A stretch of 64,000 nt of DNA from Euglena gracilis (Eukaryota > Euglenida > Euglenophyceae > Euglenales), in NCBI GenBank assembly GCA_039621445.1, contig CP154956.1, positions 3,966,170-4,030,169 on the forward strand. Reading direction: 5' to 3'. Made by a program: the position numbers and the translations under genes. This document shows positions 10,647 to 25,300 of the stretch, in pieces (the first letter of the stretch is position 1; each line of letters starts with the position of its first letter). The notes beneath the pieces were generated by a model. That model ran no database searches and had not been told where the DNA came from. It saw nothing but the letters and a program-made list of their open reading frames with translations.

Positions 10647-13600
10647 ATGTCTGATGCCCCGCTTAATACCCTACGCCGCGCCTCCTCCAGTGCCATAACG
10701 GACACGGCATTCTACTCCGTGAACAGCATGGAGGCTGCCTCTGATGGGCATGGCCGCTCCGTTGCTCGGCACTCATGTCGTATTTCTCGACATTGGTATG
10801 ACATGTGCGGCTCCATATGTCTTCATCCTCAGCAAAATGGAATTGTTCACTGGCGCATTTTGTTTGTGGCATTCCTATTTCATTGGCTGTCAGCACTTAA
10901 GCTTTTTAAGGTTTTTTGTGCAGACGAAGAGACATTCCTTTTCTGATTCATTTCTTGTCGCAAAAAGTGATATTAACCCCCTGCTTTTGGCTGCGCTGCC
11001 GACTTGTTTTTTTTTAGTGAGCCCAGGTGTTTGCCAAAAACCTCCTTTTTGCATTTTTTTCCCTCCTGGCTGGTCGCTGGTGATACGTTTTCGGCGATCG
11101 GCAGAGACAAAAATCACATTTTTTGATGTTTTGGGTCAATGGGCGGTGGTCCAAGCTGAAACTCTTAAGCCGGACCCCACATATTGCCCCCGTTCAGCCA
11201 GCAGCTCCCAGCCAGGCAGCGGGATCCCCCTCCCCCAGTGGATTGTGTGGAAATGAATTTTTTGCAGACTGGGAAAGGGCTGGGCCGAAAAATTTTGCGG
11301 CACAAAGTGCCAATTTTTTTTTTGCAAAAGGAGCCTGACTCCCTTTTTTCTAAAAATTTTGGCATTTTGCGCCGAAAAAATTTTTGGGCTCGGTGTCAAA
11401 ACGGCCCAAAAGTGGCCATTTTTGGTAGATTTTTGGCTGATTTTAGTTTCAAAAAAAATTTTGCTGGAAAATCCAACCCAGCTGGATTTGGGCTGTTTTT
11501 GTCTGTTTTCGGGGACCAGCTGAATCCAGTCCAGCGGCCTGTGGGACCCCCGCCTTCTGTGGGGGGGGTCCGGCCAACGCCTTTTTTTCCAGCTTTCAGC
11601 CAGCTTGCTGGACTCCCCTGGGGTGCTCAACAAAGTTTGTCGAAGTCCACCTGGTTTTTGGACCTGTTTTTCATCTTTGTGTGGATTTTGCATTGTTTTG
11701 GACGGTATGTGTATATATGTGTATACACACATATATAAATACACGCATGTAAATACAATATACATGCATATATACGCATATCTATATATACATCATGCGC
11801 ATGGAAATGTATATGCATGTACATGTATACATATTTATAATTTTTTTCATGTTTTACATACACATGTATACATATATGTGTATATGTATATTTATGTGCA
11901 CGTGTATATATGTACACATGTTTCCATATGCATGTTTTTTGCTTAAAGACCACCCCCCCCCCCCCGGTCTTTGCTGCCCCACCCGGCTGGGGTCGGCCCC
12001 AAGCAGCGGCGCGGCAGCGCAGCCACGGCGGACCTGCAGTCCGCCCAGGGGGAGGACGACGCCCTCGAGAACGACGAGACGGACGCGTTCATCGACTGCG
12101 TGCCGTCCGAGGCGTGCCCTGCTGGCCGGCCATGCATTTCAGCAGACGCCTGGCCGCTTTTTTTGGGTGATGGCCGGATGATAATTTTTTCTGGTGGCGT
12201 TTGCCATACGGGGTGTGAAAGAAGGGGGAGTCTGGGAAAGAGAGGTCAAGTAAGGTCAAGGTCAAGGAGTATTTTTATCACTGTACCAGAATTTCGTTTT
12301 ATTCTGGATTTGGGGGGAGCTTCGAAGCAGGCTTCTTTTTAAGTCAAACCCCCGGCGGGTGGGTGGGTCCGGCCGGACCCGCCCTGGGGGGGGGGTCCCG
12401 GGCCAGAAGCCCAGGTATGGGTTTTGGCACAAAGCGCGGAGAATTTTTTGGGAAATGCTCTCAGACGGCTCGATTTTGGGGGTACCCCCTGGGGGGGTAT
12501 CCCGCACCGGGCTGGGCCTGGGCTGGGTGGGTGGTGCCCCCCGGGGTCTCAAACAGAAGCCTGCTTCGGAGGGTCACCAGTGAGTCTCTCCCGGTGCACA
12601 AGGCAGTCTATGGGGCCCGACTTCCCTGGTTCAGGAGAAGGACCTCTCCCCACCCCACACCCTCATATCAAAGTCAGTGCCATAGTTTCATTGAAGTCAG
12701 TGCATACAGGGGGGGGAGCAACTGAGGAAAGGGGCGGGGTGTGGCCAGAATGAGAGCTCAACGCCCGTGGATTGTGCAGGTGACGTCCGAACCGGAGCAC
12801 GAGCGGTCGCTGTTCTGCCGGCTGGTCGTTGCTGCAGAGGACAACGAAGGTCACCGTGTGGCCTCGGATGGTGTGTCCACATTGGTCTCTACGGTCCACA
12901 TTCAGGTTTCGTAAACAAGGAGGTTCGCACCGTGTCTGCCTGCTGGGGAGGGGGAGTCAGTTTTTGGGCCCGGTGCCTGGCGACCAAGCGAAATTTCCCT
13001 GCAACAGGCCATTTTTTGGGGGCCCCCAGCACCTCTGGCAGAGGGATGGGGGGGAATGTGCTATGGCACCACCCACCCCAAAACCTGACCCCAGGGGTTT
13101 GAAAGTGCCCCCCCCCCCAAGAGCACCTCCCGGGCCCAATAGCACCTCCCACAGCCAAGAGGGAGGGACAAAAACACGTTTTTTTGTTATTTTTTTCAGG
13201 TCGCATTTTTTTAGGGTCGACGTAGCGTCCCCCCCCCCTGCCACAGCACAAGACAGCCCCCTCCCCCGGGTTGGCAAAAAGAAGCCTGAGGCTCTGCTTC
13301 CTCGGCAGGGGCCTAGAGACCACACCACATCATATTTCAGGGGCCCTGGGGACCACGCAGTTCCTGCACCTGTGCGAGGAGCTGGGGAACGTGTTGGAGG
13401 AGCTGGGGCAGCCAGGGAGGCTGGGGCCCTGGCATGGTGACTGGCTGTGATCGCCACATCTCGCCTTACCTTATTTCGGCCCATTGCCGTCTCCCCTAAA
13501 TTTCCTGCAACTGGCAGGAGGGGGAAAATATTCACCGTGCAGTTTTGCAGATTTTTTTTGCATTTTTTTCGGATATTACATCATTTGGCATGGTTTGCTT

Positions 13601-14771
13601 GGGGGTGCTCACAAAAAATATTGTACAGTTTTTTTGTTTTTTTTTATTCGCAAAAGTGTACCTTTTCTGTCCACTGCAGCTAAATTTCAGACAATCCCAA
13701 AGGAGTGTTTATGGCATTCACGTTTTGCAGTTTTGGATTTTTTTTGCAGTTTTTCGGAGTTTTTTTTTTTTTGCTGTTGCACATTTTTTCTGCATTGGTT
13801 GATTTTTTTTTGCAGTTTTCGGTCTCGCACCTTTTTTCTCCCATGATTTGTGTGCACATTTCAAACCCCGACAGGAACTGCCCCGAGAACCACCCTCCCA
13901 CCCGCCGGCCTTCCCTGGGGCCGGCTGTCGGGCCTCTTCCGCCTGCTCGCGAAGGAGATCCAGGCCCGGGCCGACGCCCTGCAGAAGGTGTTCGTCACCA
14001 CCGGCTGGCTGCGGCTGGCCGCCTTTGTGGACCAGGTCGGCGGCCCGCCCCCTGCTTCCTTCAACAGCGGGAGGGGAGGGCTACCACCAGGCTGTATTTT
14101 AGTCGGGTGCCGACCCCACCCCGGGGGGGGGGGGTGCCTGGGCAGGCTCTCCAAGGCACAAGAATCTGCCCCCCCCCCCCCCGGAGGGGGTAGGGCACTC
14201 GGCCAAAAGTGCCTAGTAGGTATTTCAGCGCCAAACGCCGCACCGGAAGGCTCAAAAAGGCCTATTTTCAAGGAAAATGGCCTGTTTTCTGAGAAAAGTT
14301 CCTGGGCACAGGCCGAAATCCGACCCCCGTAGTGCCTGCCTGGGCAGGCACCCAAGGGCACTCCGGACCCCCCTCCCCCCTGGTAAAAAAACAGCCTGGC
14401 TACCACCTTCCCTGGCAACGACCCCCCCCCCCCCCCTGTGTCGGCCAGTCCCCCCCCCTGGATTTGACCAAGGGCAGGAACACCAAACAGAAGGCACCAA
14501 AGAATTTTTGGAGAGATTTTGGAGAGATTGTGTGGCAATGTATTGTATTTATTCGGTAAACAGTTTGGTTTTATGCCTGGACCCCATGCCCAACTTTGGA
14601 TCCCAAAGTTGCTCAGAACACCCACCCGTGGCCTTACCCAGCCCCTCTGTCTTCGCCTCCACCAACTCGGTTCCCTCCGCCTCACAGGAGACCCCAACCA
14701 CGCCCCCCAGCAGCATGACCACTGCTGACTGTGTAGACCACCTCACGCACATCCTGCACAGGCTGTGCTAA
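10647..14771 (+). CDS. Gene B: six-exon gene, unknown 213-residue protein
   Basis: Exons: 10647-10795, 12018-12099, 12780-12849, 13341-13436, 13875-14035 and 14688-14771. They total 642 bases, all joints are GT-AG and all phases agree, ending at TAA 14769-14771. The ATG (GAGAGATGTCTG) begins a Ser/Ala-rich N-terminus (MSDAPLNTLRRASSSAITDT). An acidic region follows (GEDDALENDETDAFIDC), then VTSEPEHERSLFCRLVVAAE. Then come two helix-like segments, TTQFLHLCEELGNVLEELG and LFRLLAKEIQARADALQKVF, and a WLRLAAFVD segment. No signal peptide or transmembrane helix is seen. The helical order faintly recalls GLTP-fold lipid-transfer proteins, but the key residues are not evident. Probably a soluble, largely alpha-helical protein of unknown role. 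Confidence 0.65.
11150..11640. repeat. CAGCCAGCAGCTCCCAGC-family element
   Basis: Left part has CCGTTCAGCCAGCAGCTCCC. Right part has GTCCGGCCAACGCCTTTTTT and CAGCCAGCTTGCTGG. Phrases with the same order occur at 53080-53540 and, loosely, 45090-45490. Gene B intron 1, non-coding. Confidence 0.45.
11700..11945. repeat. TA/TG/CA-rich low-complexity tract
   Basis: Imperfect (TATG)n and (TACA)n sequence in gene B intron 1. Open frames on either strand read only the repeat. Confidence 0.8.
12313..12577. mobile_element. Inverted-repeat element ending GAAGCAGGCTTC
   Basis: Begins CTTCGAAGCAGGCTTCTTTT and ends CAAACAGAAGCCTGCTTCGG, inverted ends of about 25 bases. C/G runs lie inside each end, followed by GGGTCCGGCCGG or CCCGCACCGGGC. 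About 265 bases, non-coding, in gene B intron 2. Confidence 0.6.
14089..14397. mobile_element. AGGCTGT-family element with perfect 10-bp duplication
   Basis: Starts AGGCTGTATTTTAGTCGGG and ends GGTAAAAAAACAGCCT, so the ends are inverted. GGCTACCACC lies directly at 14079-14088 and again at 14398-14407. A diverged central palindrome (AGCGCCAAACGCCGC) is at about 14225. It sits in the last intron of gene B. Confidence 0.8.
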
Positions 14772-15306
14772 AGACGGGCGGTTTAGAAGTTTCGCAACAA
14801 TGGCATTGCAATATTCAAATTGCCCAATTATGCTTCTTTTGCAGCACGCTTCTCTGCCTTCTTCCAATTTTTTTTACTCAAGATCTTCCCTCTGGTGCCT
14901 CAGATGTGGAAATCTGCGCCAAACCGACTCAGACACAAATCTCAAGTGGCAACCTCAAACAGCTGGCCCCCAGTCGGGCACAGGGGAGGCCAATCATGGA
15001 GGCCAATCATTTTAAAGGGGTCGCTAAGTGAATATATTCCAGCAAGCCAAAAAAGTGGCCCTCAAGGGGCCTGGCCGGGACTTTCTTCGAGGCGCTCGTC
15101 GCTGGCTTGCTGAACCCCGCTGCCAACGGCCCAGCCGTGTGCCCCCCCCCCCAACGCTGATGCGTGGCCATTTCAGCTCCACTCCAATGCTGCTGTCCGT
15201 GAGCCTTTTTTACCAGTGCCAAAAAAAATTGTGTTTCATGTCGTATGGGAAGGTTACCACCATTATATCCTCCCTCCCAAAAGTTAACAACCCGCCAGGC
15301 TGCAGG

Positions 15307-15319
15307 TAGTTAGTTGTCG
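15307..15319. repeat. Direct repeat TAGTTAGTTGTCG, left copy
   Basis: Identical to 27183-27195. The two copies bracket the satellite block. Confidence 0.6.
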
Positions 15320-15335
15320 AATATAAAAGCAGGTA

Positions 15336-15540
15336 AACCCCCCCAAATAACACCCCCCCCCGGTGTGTTATTTGGGCATCCGAACTGGGGCCCCAGGGGG
15401 GGGGTGTGTTATTTGGGGGGGTGTTATTTTTACATGGAAAACCAAAGGAAAACAGGGGGGGGGTGTTATTTGGGCGCTCGAAATCGGCCCCCGAGGGGGG
15501 GGTGTTATTGGGGGGGGGTGTTATTTGGGGGGGGGGTCGC
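15336..15540. mobile_element. Modular poly-C element with AAATAACACCCCC words
   Basis: AAATAACACCCCCCC is at the left edge. GTGTTATTTGGG, its complement, recurs at about 15365, 15407, 15421, 15464, 15502 and 15519. The architecture matches the elements at 1545-1945, 29465-29560 and 52655-53060, but the repeated word differs. Confidence 0.6.
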
Positions 15541-15714
15541 TGAGCTCTTATCCCTTTATGGGTAAGAGCGAAGCTTACCACTGGGGGAAAACCCCCCCTC
15601 TCCCCCCCTCCCCCCCCCCCCCCCCCGCCCCCTCACCATGATCCCGGCCCCGTTCCCGAAAAAATTTTTTTCAGTCGCGAGCGACTGGATTCCTAGTTTC
15701 CGAATCACCTGGGT

Positions 15715-16260
15715 TTGACCCCCAACTCCCCGCCAGGCCCGAGTTATTCACGCGCGAAGGGGTCCAAACTGGGTAGGATTGGCCAACCCCCCTTTTTAGC
15801 CCCCTTTTTTTGGACTCTGCCATTTCGGCCAAAAAAATGTCAATTTTCAAAATATCTCCAAAATGAAGCAAAATCAAAGGAAATGTCCGGCGACCTAATT
15901 TGAAGCCCTTGGAACGCCCCATCTGCCGGTATTTTGATTTCCCCGCAACTCCTCGCCCAGCCCGAGATACGGCCGTTTTCGGCCCGGATGGCCGTTTTGT
16001 ACACTTTTTCCACTGTCCGACTTAGCCGTTTTCAGCCAAAATTCGGCCAAAAATCAATAGTTTCAAAATTTTTCCAAAATGAAGCAAAATCAAAGGAAAT
16101 GTCCGGAGACCTAATTTGAAGCCCTTGGAACACTCCATCTACCGGTATTTTGATTTCCCCCACAACTGTTCGCGTAGCCCGAGATACGGCTGTTTTTCAG
16201 CCGATTCTGGCCATTTTGTACACTTTTTCCACTGGTGGATTTAGCCGTTTTCGGCCAAAA
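15715..16260. repeat. ~216-bp satellite, about 2.5 copies
   Basis: ATGAAGCAAAATCAAAGGAA occurs at about 15863 and again 216 bases later, with the flanking sequence conserved (CCCGAGATACGGC..., CCGGTATTTTGATTTCCC). Short open frames here read the repeat and are not genes. Confidence 0.85.
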
Positions 16261-16261
16261 A

Positions 16262-16360
16262 AGGCGAAAAATATCGAAAATTTTTTTTTACCCAAAACCA
16301 TGCTTCTTGGCCTCCCGGACCCGGAAAAAGGGTTTTCGAGCCGAAAATGGGCGTTTTTCG
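16262..16360. repeat. Lone left monomer of the ~160-bp satellite
   Basis: CTTGGCCTCCCGGACCCGG, then AGCCGAAAATGGGCGTTTTT, matches the monomers at 25540-26615. It lies immediately left of the 19-bp array. Confidence 0.75.
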
Positions 16361-19300
16361 ACCATCATGGCCATCATGGCCATCATGGCCATCATGACCC
16401 GTGATGGCCATGATGCGCATCATGACCCATGATGCCCATCATGACCCATGATGGCCATCATGACCCATGATGGCCATCATGACCCATGATGGCCATCATG
16501 ACCCATGATGCCCATCATGACCCATGATGGCCATCATGACCCAGAATGGCCATCATGCCCCATGCCGGCCATCATGACCCATCATGGCCCATCATGACCC
16601 ATGATGCCCATCATGACCCATGATGGCCATCATGACCCATGATGGCCATCATGACCCATGATGCCCATCATGACCCATGATGCCCATCATGACCCATGAT
16701 GCCCATCATGACCCACGATGCCAATCATGACCCACGATGCCCATCATGACCGAGGATGCCCATCATGACCCATGATGGCCATCATTACCCATGATGGCCA
16801 TCATGACCCATGATGCCCATCATCACCCATGATGGCCATCATAACCCATGATTGCCATCAAGACCCATGATGGCCATCATCACCCATCATGGCAATCATG
16901 ACCCATGATGCCCACCATGACCCATGATGGCCATCATCACCCATGATGGCCATCATGACCCGTGATGGCCATCATCACCCATGATGGCCATCATTACCCA
17001 TCATGGCCATCATGACCCATGATGGCCATCATCACCCATGATGGCCATCATGACCCATGATGGCCATCATCACCCATGATGGCCATCATGACCCATGATG
17101 GCCATCATGACCCATGATGCCCATCATGACCCATGATGCCCATCATGACCCATGATGCCCATCATGACCCATGATGCCAATCATGACCCACGATGCCCAT
17201 CATGACCGAGGATGGCCATCATGACCAATGATGCCCATCATGACCCATGATGGCCATCATCACCCATGATGGCCATCATGACCCATGATGGCCATCATGA
17301 CCCATGATGGCCATCATCACCCATCATGGCCATCATGACCCATGATGGCCATCATGACCCATGATGGCCATCATGACCCATGATGCCCATCATGACCCAT
17401 GATGCCCATCATGACCCATGATGCCCATCATGACCCATGATGCCAATCATGACCCACGATGCCCATCATGACCGAGGATGCCCATCATGACCCATGATGG
17501 CCATCATCACCCATGACAGCCATCATGACCCATGATGGCCATCATCACCCATGATGGCCATCATGACCCATGATGGCCATGATGACCCATGATGGCCATC
17601 ATCACCCATGATGGCCATCATGACCCATGATGGCCATCATGACCCATGATGGCCATCATCACCCATGATGGCCATCATCACCCATGATGGCCATCATGAC
17701 CCATGATGGCCATCATGACCCATGATGGCCATCATCACCCATGATGGCCATCATGACCCATGATGGCCATCATCACCCATGATGGCCATCATCACCCATG
17801 ATGGCCATCATGACCCATGATGGCCATCATGACCCCTGATGCCCATCATGACCCATGATGCCCATCATGACCCATGATGCCAATCATGACCCACGATGCC
17901 CATCATGACCCATGATGGCCATCATGACCAATGATGCCCATCATGACCCATGATGGCCATCATCACCCATGATGGCCATCATGACCCATGATGGCCATCA
18001 TGACCCATGATGGCCATCATCACCCATCATGGCCACCATGACCCATGATGGCCATCATGACCCGTGATGCCCATCAAGACCCATGATGCCCATCATGGCC
18101 CATAATGCCCATCACGACCCATGATGCGCATCATGACCCAGGATGCGCATCATGACCCATAATGCCCATCATGACCGAGGATGCCCATCATGACCCATGA
18201 TGGCCATCATCACCCATGATGGCCATCATGACCCATGATGGCCATCATGACCCATGATGGCCATCATGACCCATGATGGCCATCATGACCCATGATGCCC
18301 ATCATGACCCATGATGGCCGTCATGACCCATGATGCCCATCATGACCCATGATGCCAATCATGACCCACGATGCCCATCATGACCGAGGATGGCCATCAT
18401 GACCGAGGATGGCCATCGTGACCAATGATGCCCATCATGACCCATGATGGCCATCATCACCCATGATGGCCATCATGACCCATGATGGCCATCATCACCC
18501 ATGATGGCCATCATGACCCATGATGGCCATCATGACCCATGATGGCCATCATCACCCATGATGGCCATCATGACCCATGATGGCCATCATCACCCATGAT
18601 GGCCATCATCACCCATGATGGCCATCATGACCCATGATGGCCATCATCACCCATGATGGCCATCATGACCCATGATGGCCATCATGACCCATGATGGCCA
18701 TCATGACCCATGATGGCCATCATGACCCATGATGCCCATCATGACCCATGATGCCCATCATGACCCATGATGCCAATCATGACCCACGATGCCCATCATG
18801 ACCGAGGATGCCCATCATGACCCATGATGGCCATCATCACCCATGATGGCCATCATGACCCATGATGGCCATCATCACCCATGATGGCCATCATGACCCA
18901 TGATGGCCATCATGACCCATGATGGCCATCATCACCCATGATGCCCATCATGACCCATGATGGCCATCATGACCCATGATGGCCATCATCACCCATGATG
19001 GCCATCATGACCCATGATGGCCATCATCACCCATGATGGCCATCATGACCCATGATGGCCATCATGACCCACGATGGCCATCATGACCCACGATGGCCAT
19101 CATCACCCATAACGGCCATCATGACCCATGATGGCCATCATCACCCATGATGGCCATCATGACCCGTGATGGCCATCATGACCCATGATGGCCATCATGA
19201 CCCATGATGCCCATCATGACCCATGATGCCCATCATGACCCATGTTGCCCATCATGACCCATGATGGCCATCATGACCCATGATGCCAATCATGACCCAC

Positions 19301-22300
19301 GATGCCCATCATGACCGAGGATGGCCATCATGACCGATGATGCCCATCATCACCCATCACGGCCATCATGACCCATGATGGCCATCATGACCCATGATGG
19401 CCATCATCACCCATCATGGCCATCATGACCCATGATGGCCATCATGACCCATGATGGCCATCATGACCCATGATGGCCATCATGACCCATGATGCCCATC
19501 ATGACCAATGATGCCCATCATGACCCATGATGCCCATCATGACCCATGATGCCAATCATGACCCACGATGCCCATCATGACCCATGATGGCCATCATGAC
19601 CCATGATGGCCATCATCACCCATGATGGCCATCATGACCCATGATGGCCATCATGGCCCATGATGCCCATCATGACCCATGATGGCCATCATGACCCATG
19701 ATACCCATCATGACCCATGATGCCAATCATGACCCACGATGCCCATCATCACCGACGATGCCCATCATGACCCATGATGGCCATCATCACCCATGATGGC
19801 CATCATGACCCATGTTGGCCATCATCACCCATGATGGCCATCATGACCCATGATGGCCATCATGACCCATGATGGCCATCATCACCCATGATGGCCATCA
19901 TCACCCATGATGGCCATCATCACCCATGATGGCCATCATGACCCATGATGGCCATCATCACCCATGATGGCCATCATGACCCACTTTGGCAATCATCACA
20001 CATGATGGCCATCATGACCTCATATGGCCATCATCACCTATGATGGCCATCATGACCCATGATGGCCATCATGACCCATGATGGCCATCATGACCCATGA
20101 TGCCCATCATGACCCATGATGCCCATCATGACCCATGATGCCCATTATGACCCATGATGGCCATCATGACCCATGATGCCAATCATGACCCACGATGCCC
20201 ATCATGACCGAGGATGGCCATCATGACCAATGATGCCCATCATGACCCATGATGGCCATCATCACCCATGATGGCCATCATGACCCATGATGGCCATCAT
20301 GACCCATGATGGCCATCATGACCCATGATGGCCATCATGACCCATGATGGCCATCATCACCCATGATGGCCATCATGACCCATGATGGCCATCATGACCC
20401 ATGATGGCCATCATCACCCTTGATGGCCATCATCACCCATGATGGCCATCATGACCCATGATGGCCATCATCACCCATGATGGCCATCATGACCCATGAT
20501 GGCCATCATGACCCATGACGGCCATCATCACCCATGACGGCCATCATGACCCATGATGGCCATCATCACCCATGATGGCCATCATGACCCATGATGGCCA
20601 TCATGACCCATGATGGCCATCATGACCCATGATGGCCATCATGACCCACGATGCCCATCATGTCCCATGATGCCCATCATGACCGAGGATGGCCATCATG
20701 ACCAATGATGCCCATCATGACCCATGATGGCCATCATCACACATGATGGCCATCATGACCCATGATGGCCATCATGACCCATGATGGCCAACATCACCCA
20801 TGATGGCCATCATGACCCATGATGGCCATCATCACCCATGATGGCCATCATGACCCATGATGGCCATCATCACCCATGATGGCCATCATGACCCATGATG
20901 GCCATCATGACCCATGATGCCCATCATGACCCATGATGGCCATCATGACCCATGATGCCCATCATGACCCATGATGGCCATCATGACCCATGATGGCCAT
21001 CATGACCCATGATGGCCATCATGACCCATGATGGCCATCATGACCCATGATGCCCATCATGACCCATGATGCCCATCATGACTCATGATGGCCATCATCA
21101 CCCATGATGGCCATCATCACCCATGATGGCCATCATCACCCATGATGGCCATCATGACCCATGATGGCCATCATGACCCAGCATGCCCATCATCACCCAT
21201 GATGGCCATCATGACCCATGGTGGCCATCGTCACCCATGATGGCCATCATGCTCCATGATGGCGATCATGACCCATTATGGCCATCATGACCCACGATGC
21301 CCATCATGACCCATGATGCCCATCATGACCCATGATGCCTGCCCATCATGACCCACGATGCCAATCATGACCCACGATGCCCATCATGACCGAGGATGGC
21401 CATCATGACCAATGATGCCCATCATGACCCATGATGCCCACCATGACCCATGATGGCCATCATCACCCATGATGGCCATCATCACCCATGATGGCCATCA
21501 TCACCCATGATGTCCATCATGACCCATGATGGCCATCATGACCCATGATGGCCATCATCATCCATGATGGCCATCATTACCCATTATGGCCATCATGACC
21601 TATGATGGCTTTCATCACCCATGATGGCCATCATCACCCATGATGGCCATCATCACCCATGATGGCCATCATGACCCATGATGGCCATCATCACCCATGA
21701 TGGCCATCATGACCCACGATGGCCATCATCACACATGATGGCCATCATCACCCATGATGGCCATCATCACCCCTGATGGCCCTCATGACCCATGATGGCC
21801 ATCATGACCCATGATGGCCATCATGACCCATGATGCCCATCATGACCCATGATGCCCATCATGACCCATGATGCCCATTATGACCCATGATGGCCATCAT
21901 GACCCATGATGCCAATCATGACCCACGATGCCCATCATGACCGAGGATGGCCATCATGACCAATGATGCCCATCATGACCCATGATGGCCATCATCACCC
22001 ATGATGGCCATCATGACCGATGATGGCCATCATGACCCATGATGGCCATCATGAGCCATGATGGCCATCATGACCCATGATGGCCATCATCACCCATGAT
22101 GGCCATCATGACCCATGATGGCCATCATCACCCTTGATGGCCATCATCACCCATGATGGCCATCATGACCCATGATGGCCATCATCACCCATGATGGCCA
22201 TCATGACCCATGATGGCCATCATGACCCATGACGGCCATCATCACCCATGACGGCCATCATGACCCATGATGGCCATCATCACCCATGATGGCCATCATG

Positions 22301-25300
22301 ACCCATGATGGCCATCATCACCCATGATGCCTGCCCATCATGACCCACGATGCCAATCATGACCCACGATGCCCATCATGACCGAGGATGGCCATCATGA
22401 CCAATGATGCCCATCATGACCCATGATGGCCATCATCACCCATGATGGCCATCATGACCCATGATGGCCATCATCACCCATGATGGCCATCATGACCCAT
22501 GATGGCCATCATGACCCATGATGGCCATCATCACCCATGATGGCCATCATGACCCATGATGGCCATCATCACCCATGATGGCCATCATGACCCATGATGG
22601 CCATCATGACCCATGATGGCCATCATCACCCATGATGGCCATCATGACCCATGATGGCCATCATGACCCATGATGCCCATCATGACCCATGATGGCCATC
22701 ATCACCCATGATGCCCATCATGACCCATGATGGCCATCATGACCCATGATGGCCATCATGACCCATGATGGCCATCATGACCCATGATGGCCATCATGAC
22801 CCATGATGCCCATCATGACCCATGATGCCCATCATGACTCATGATGGCCATCATCACCCATGATGGCCATCATCACCCATGATGGCCATCATCACCCATG
22901 ATGGCCATCATGACCCATGATGGCCATCATGACCCATTATGCCCATCATCACCCATGATGGCCATCATGACCCATGATGGCCATCGTCACCCATGATGGC
23001 CATCATGACCCATGATGGCCATCATGACCCATGATGGCCATCATGACCCACGATGCCCATCATGACCCATGATGCCCATCATGACCCATGATGCCTGCCC
23101 ATCATGACCCACGATGCCAATCATGACCCACGATGCCCATCATGACCGAGGATGGCCATCATGACCAATGATGCCCATCATGACCCATGATGCCCATCAT
23201 GACCCATGATGGCCATCATCACCCATGATGGCCATCATGACCCATGATGGCCATCATCACCCTTGATGGCCATCATGACCCATGATGGCCATCATGACCC
23301 ATGATGGCCATCATCACCCATGATGGCCATCATGACCCATGATGGCCATCATCACCCATGATGGCCATCATGACCCATGATGGCCATCATCACCCATGAT
23401 GGCTATCATGACCCATGATGGCCATCATGACCCATGATGGCCATCATGACCCATGATGCCCATCATGACCCATGATGCCCATCATGACCCATGATGCCAA
23501 TCATGACCCACGATGCCCATCATGACCCATGATGGCCATCATCACCCATGATGGCCATCATCACCCATGATGGCCATCATGACCCATGATGGCCATCATG
23601 GCCCATGATGGCCATCATGACCCATGATGCCCATCATGACCCATGATGGCCATCATGACCCATGATAGCCATCATGACCCATGATGCCAATCATGACCCA
23701 CGATGCCCATCATCACCGACGATTCCCATCATGACCCATGATGGCCATCATCACCCATGATGGCCATCATGACCCATGATGGCCATCATGACCCATGATG
23801 GCCATCATCACCCATGATGGCCATCATGACCCATGATGGCCATCATCACCCATGATGGCCATCATCACCCATGATGGCCATCATGACCCATGATGGCCAT
23901 CATCACCCATGATGGCCATCATGACCCATGATGGCCATCATGACCCACGATGGCCATCATCACACATGATGGCCATCATGACCCATGATGGCCATCATCA
24001 CCCATGATGGCGATCATCACCCATGATGGCCATCATCACCCATGATGGCCATCATGACCCATGATGCCCACCATGACCCATGATGGCCATCATGACCCAT
24101 GATGGCCATCATGACCCACGATGGCCATCATCACACATGATGGCCATCATCACCCATGATGGCCATCATGACCCATGATGGCCATCATCTCCCATAATGT
24201 CAATCATGACCCATGATGGCCATCATCACCCATGATGGCCATCATCACCCATGATGGCCATCATGACCCATGATGGCCATCATCACCCATGATGGCCATC
24301 ATGACCCATGATGGCCATCATCACCCATGATGGCCATCATGACCCAGGATGGCCATCATGACCCAGGATGGCCATCATGACCCGTGATGGCCAACATCCC
24401 CCAGATGGCCATCATGACCCATGATGGCCATCATGACTCATGATGTCCGTCATCACCCATGATGGCTATCATGACCCATGATGGCCATCATGACGCATGA
24501 TGGCCATCATGACCCATGATGGCCATCATGACCCATGATGGCCATCATGACCCATGATGGCCATCATGACCCATGATGCCTGCCCATCATGACCCACGAT
24601 GCCAATCATGACCCATGATGCCCATCATGACCGAGGATGGCCGTCATGACCCACGATGCCCATCATGACGGAGGCTGGCCATCATGACAAAAGATGCCCA
24701 TCATGACCCATGATGGCCATCAACACACATGATGGCCATCATGACCCATGATGGCCATCATCACCCATGATGGCCATCATGACCCATGATGGCCATCATG
24801 ACCCATGATGGCCATCATCACCCATGATGGCCATCATGACCCATGATGGCCATCATCACCCATGATGGCCATCATGACCCATGATGCCCATCATGACCCA
24901 TGATGGCCATCATGACCCATGATGGCCATCATGACCCATGATGGCCATCATGACCCATGATGTCCATCATGACCCATGATGGCCAGCATGAACCATTATG
25001 GCCATCATGACCCATGATGGCCATCATGACCCATGATGGCCATCATCACCCACGATGCCCATCATGACCGAGGATGGCCATCATGACCAATGATGCCCAT
25101 CATGACCCATGATGGCCATCATCACCCATGATGGCCATCATGACCCATGATGGCCATCATCACCCATGATGGCCATCATGACCCATGATGGCCATCATGA
25201 CCCATGATGGCCATCATCACCCATGATGGCCATCATGACCCATGATGGCCATCATCACCCATGATGGCCATCATGACCCATGATGCCCATCATGACCCAT

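Noticed and set aside
13341-14035. Gene B as a glycolipid-transfer (GLTP) protein
   Set aside because: Only the spacing of two helices is similar. The diagnostic Asp/Asn/Lys and His of the GLTP fold could not be located.
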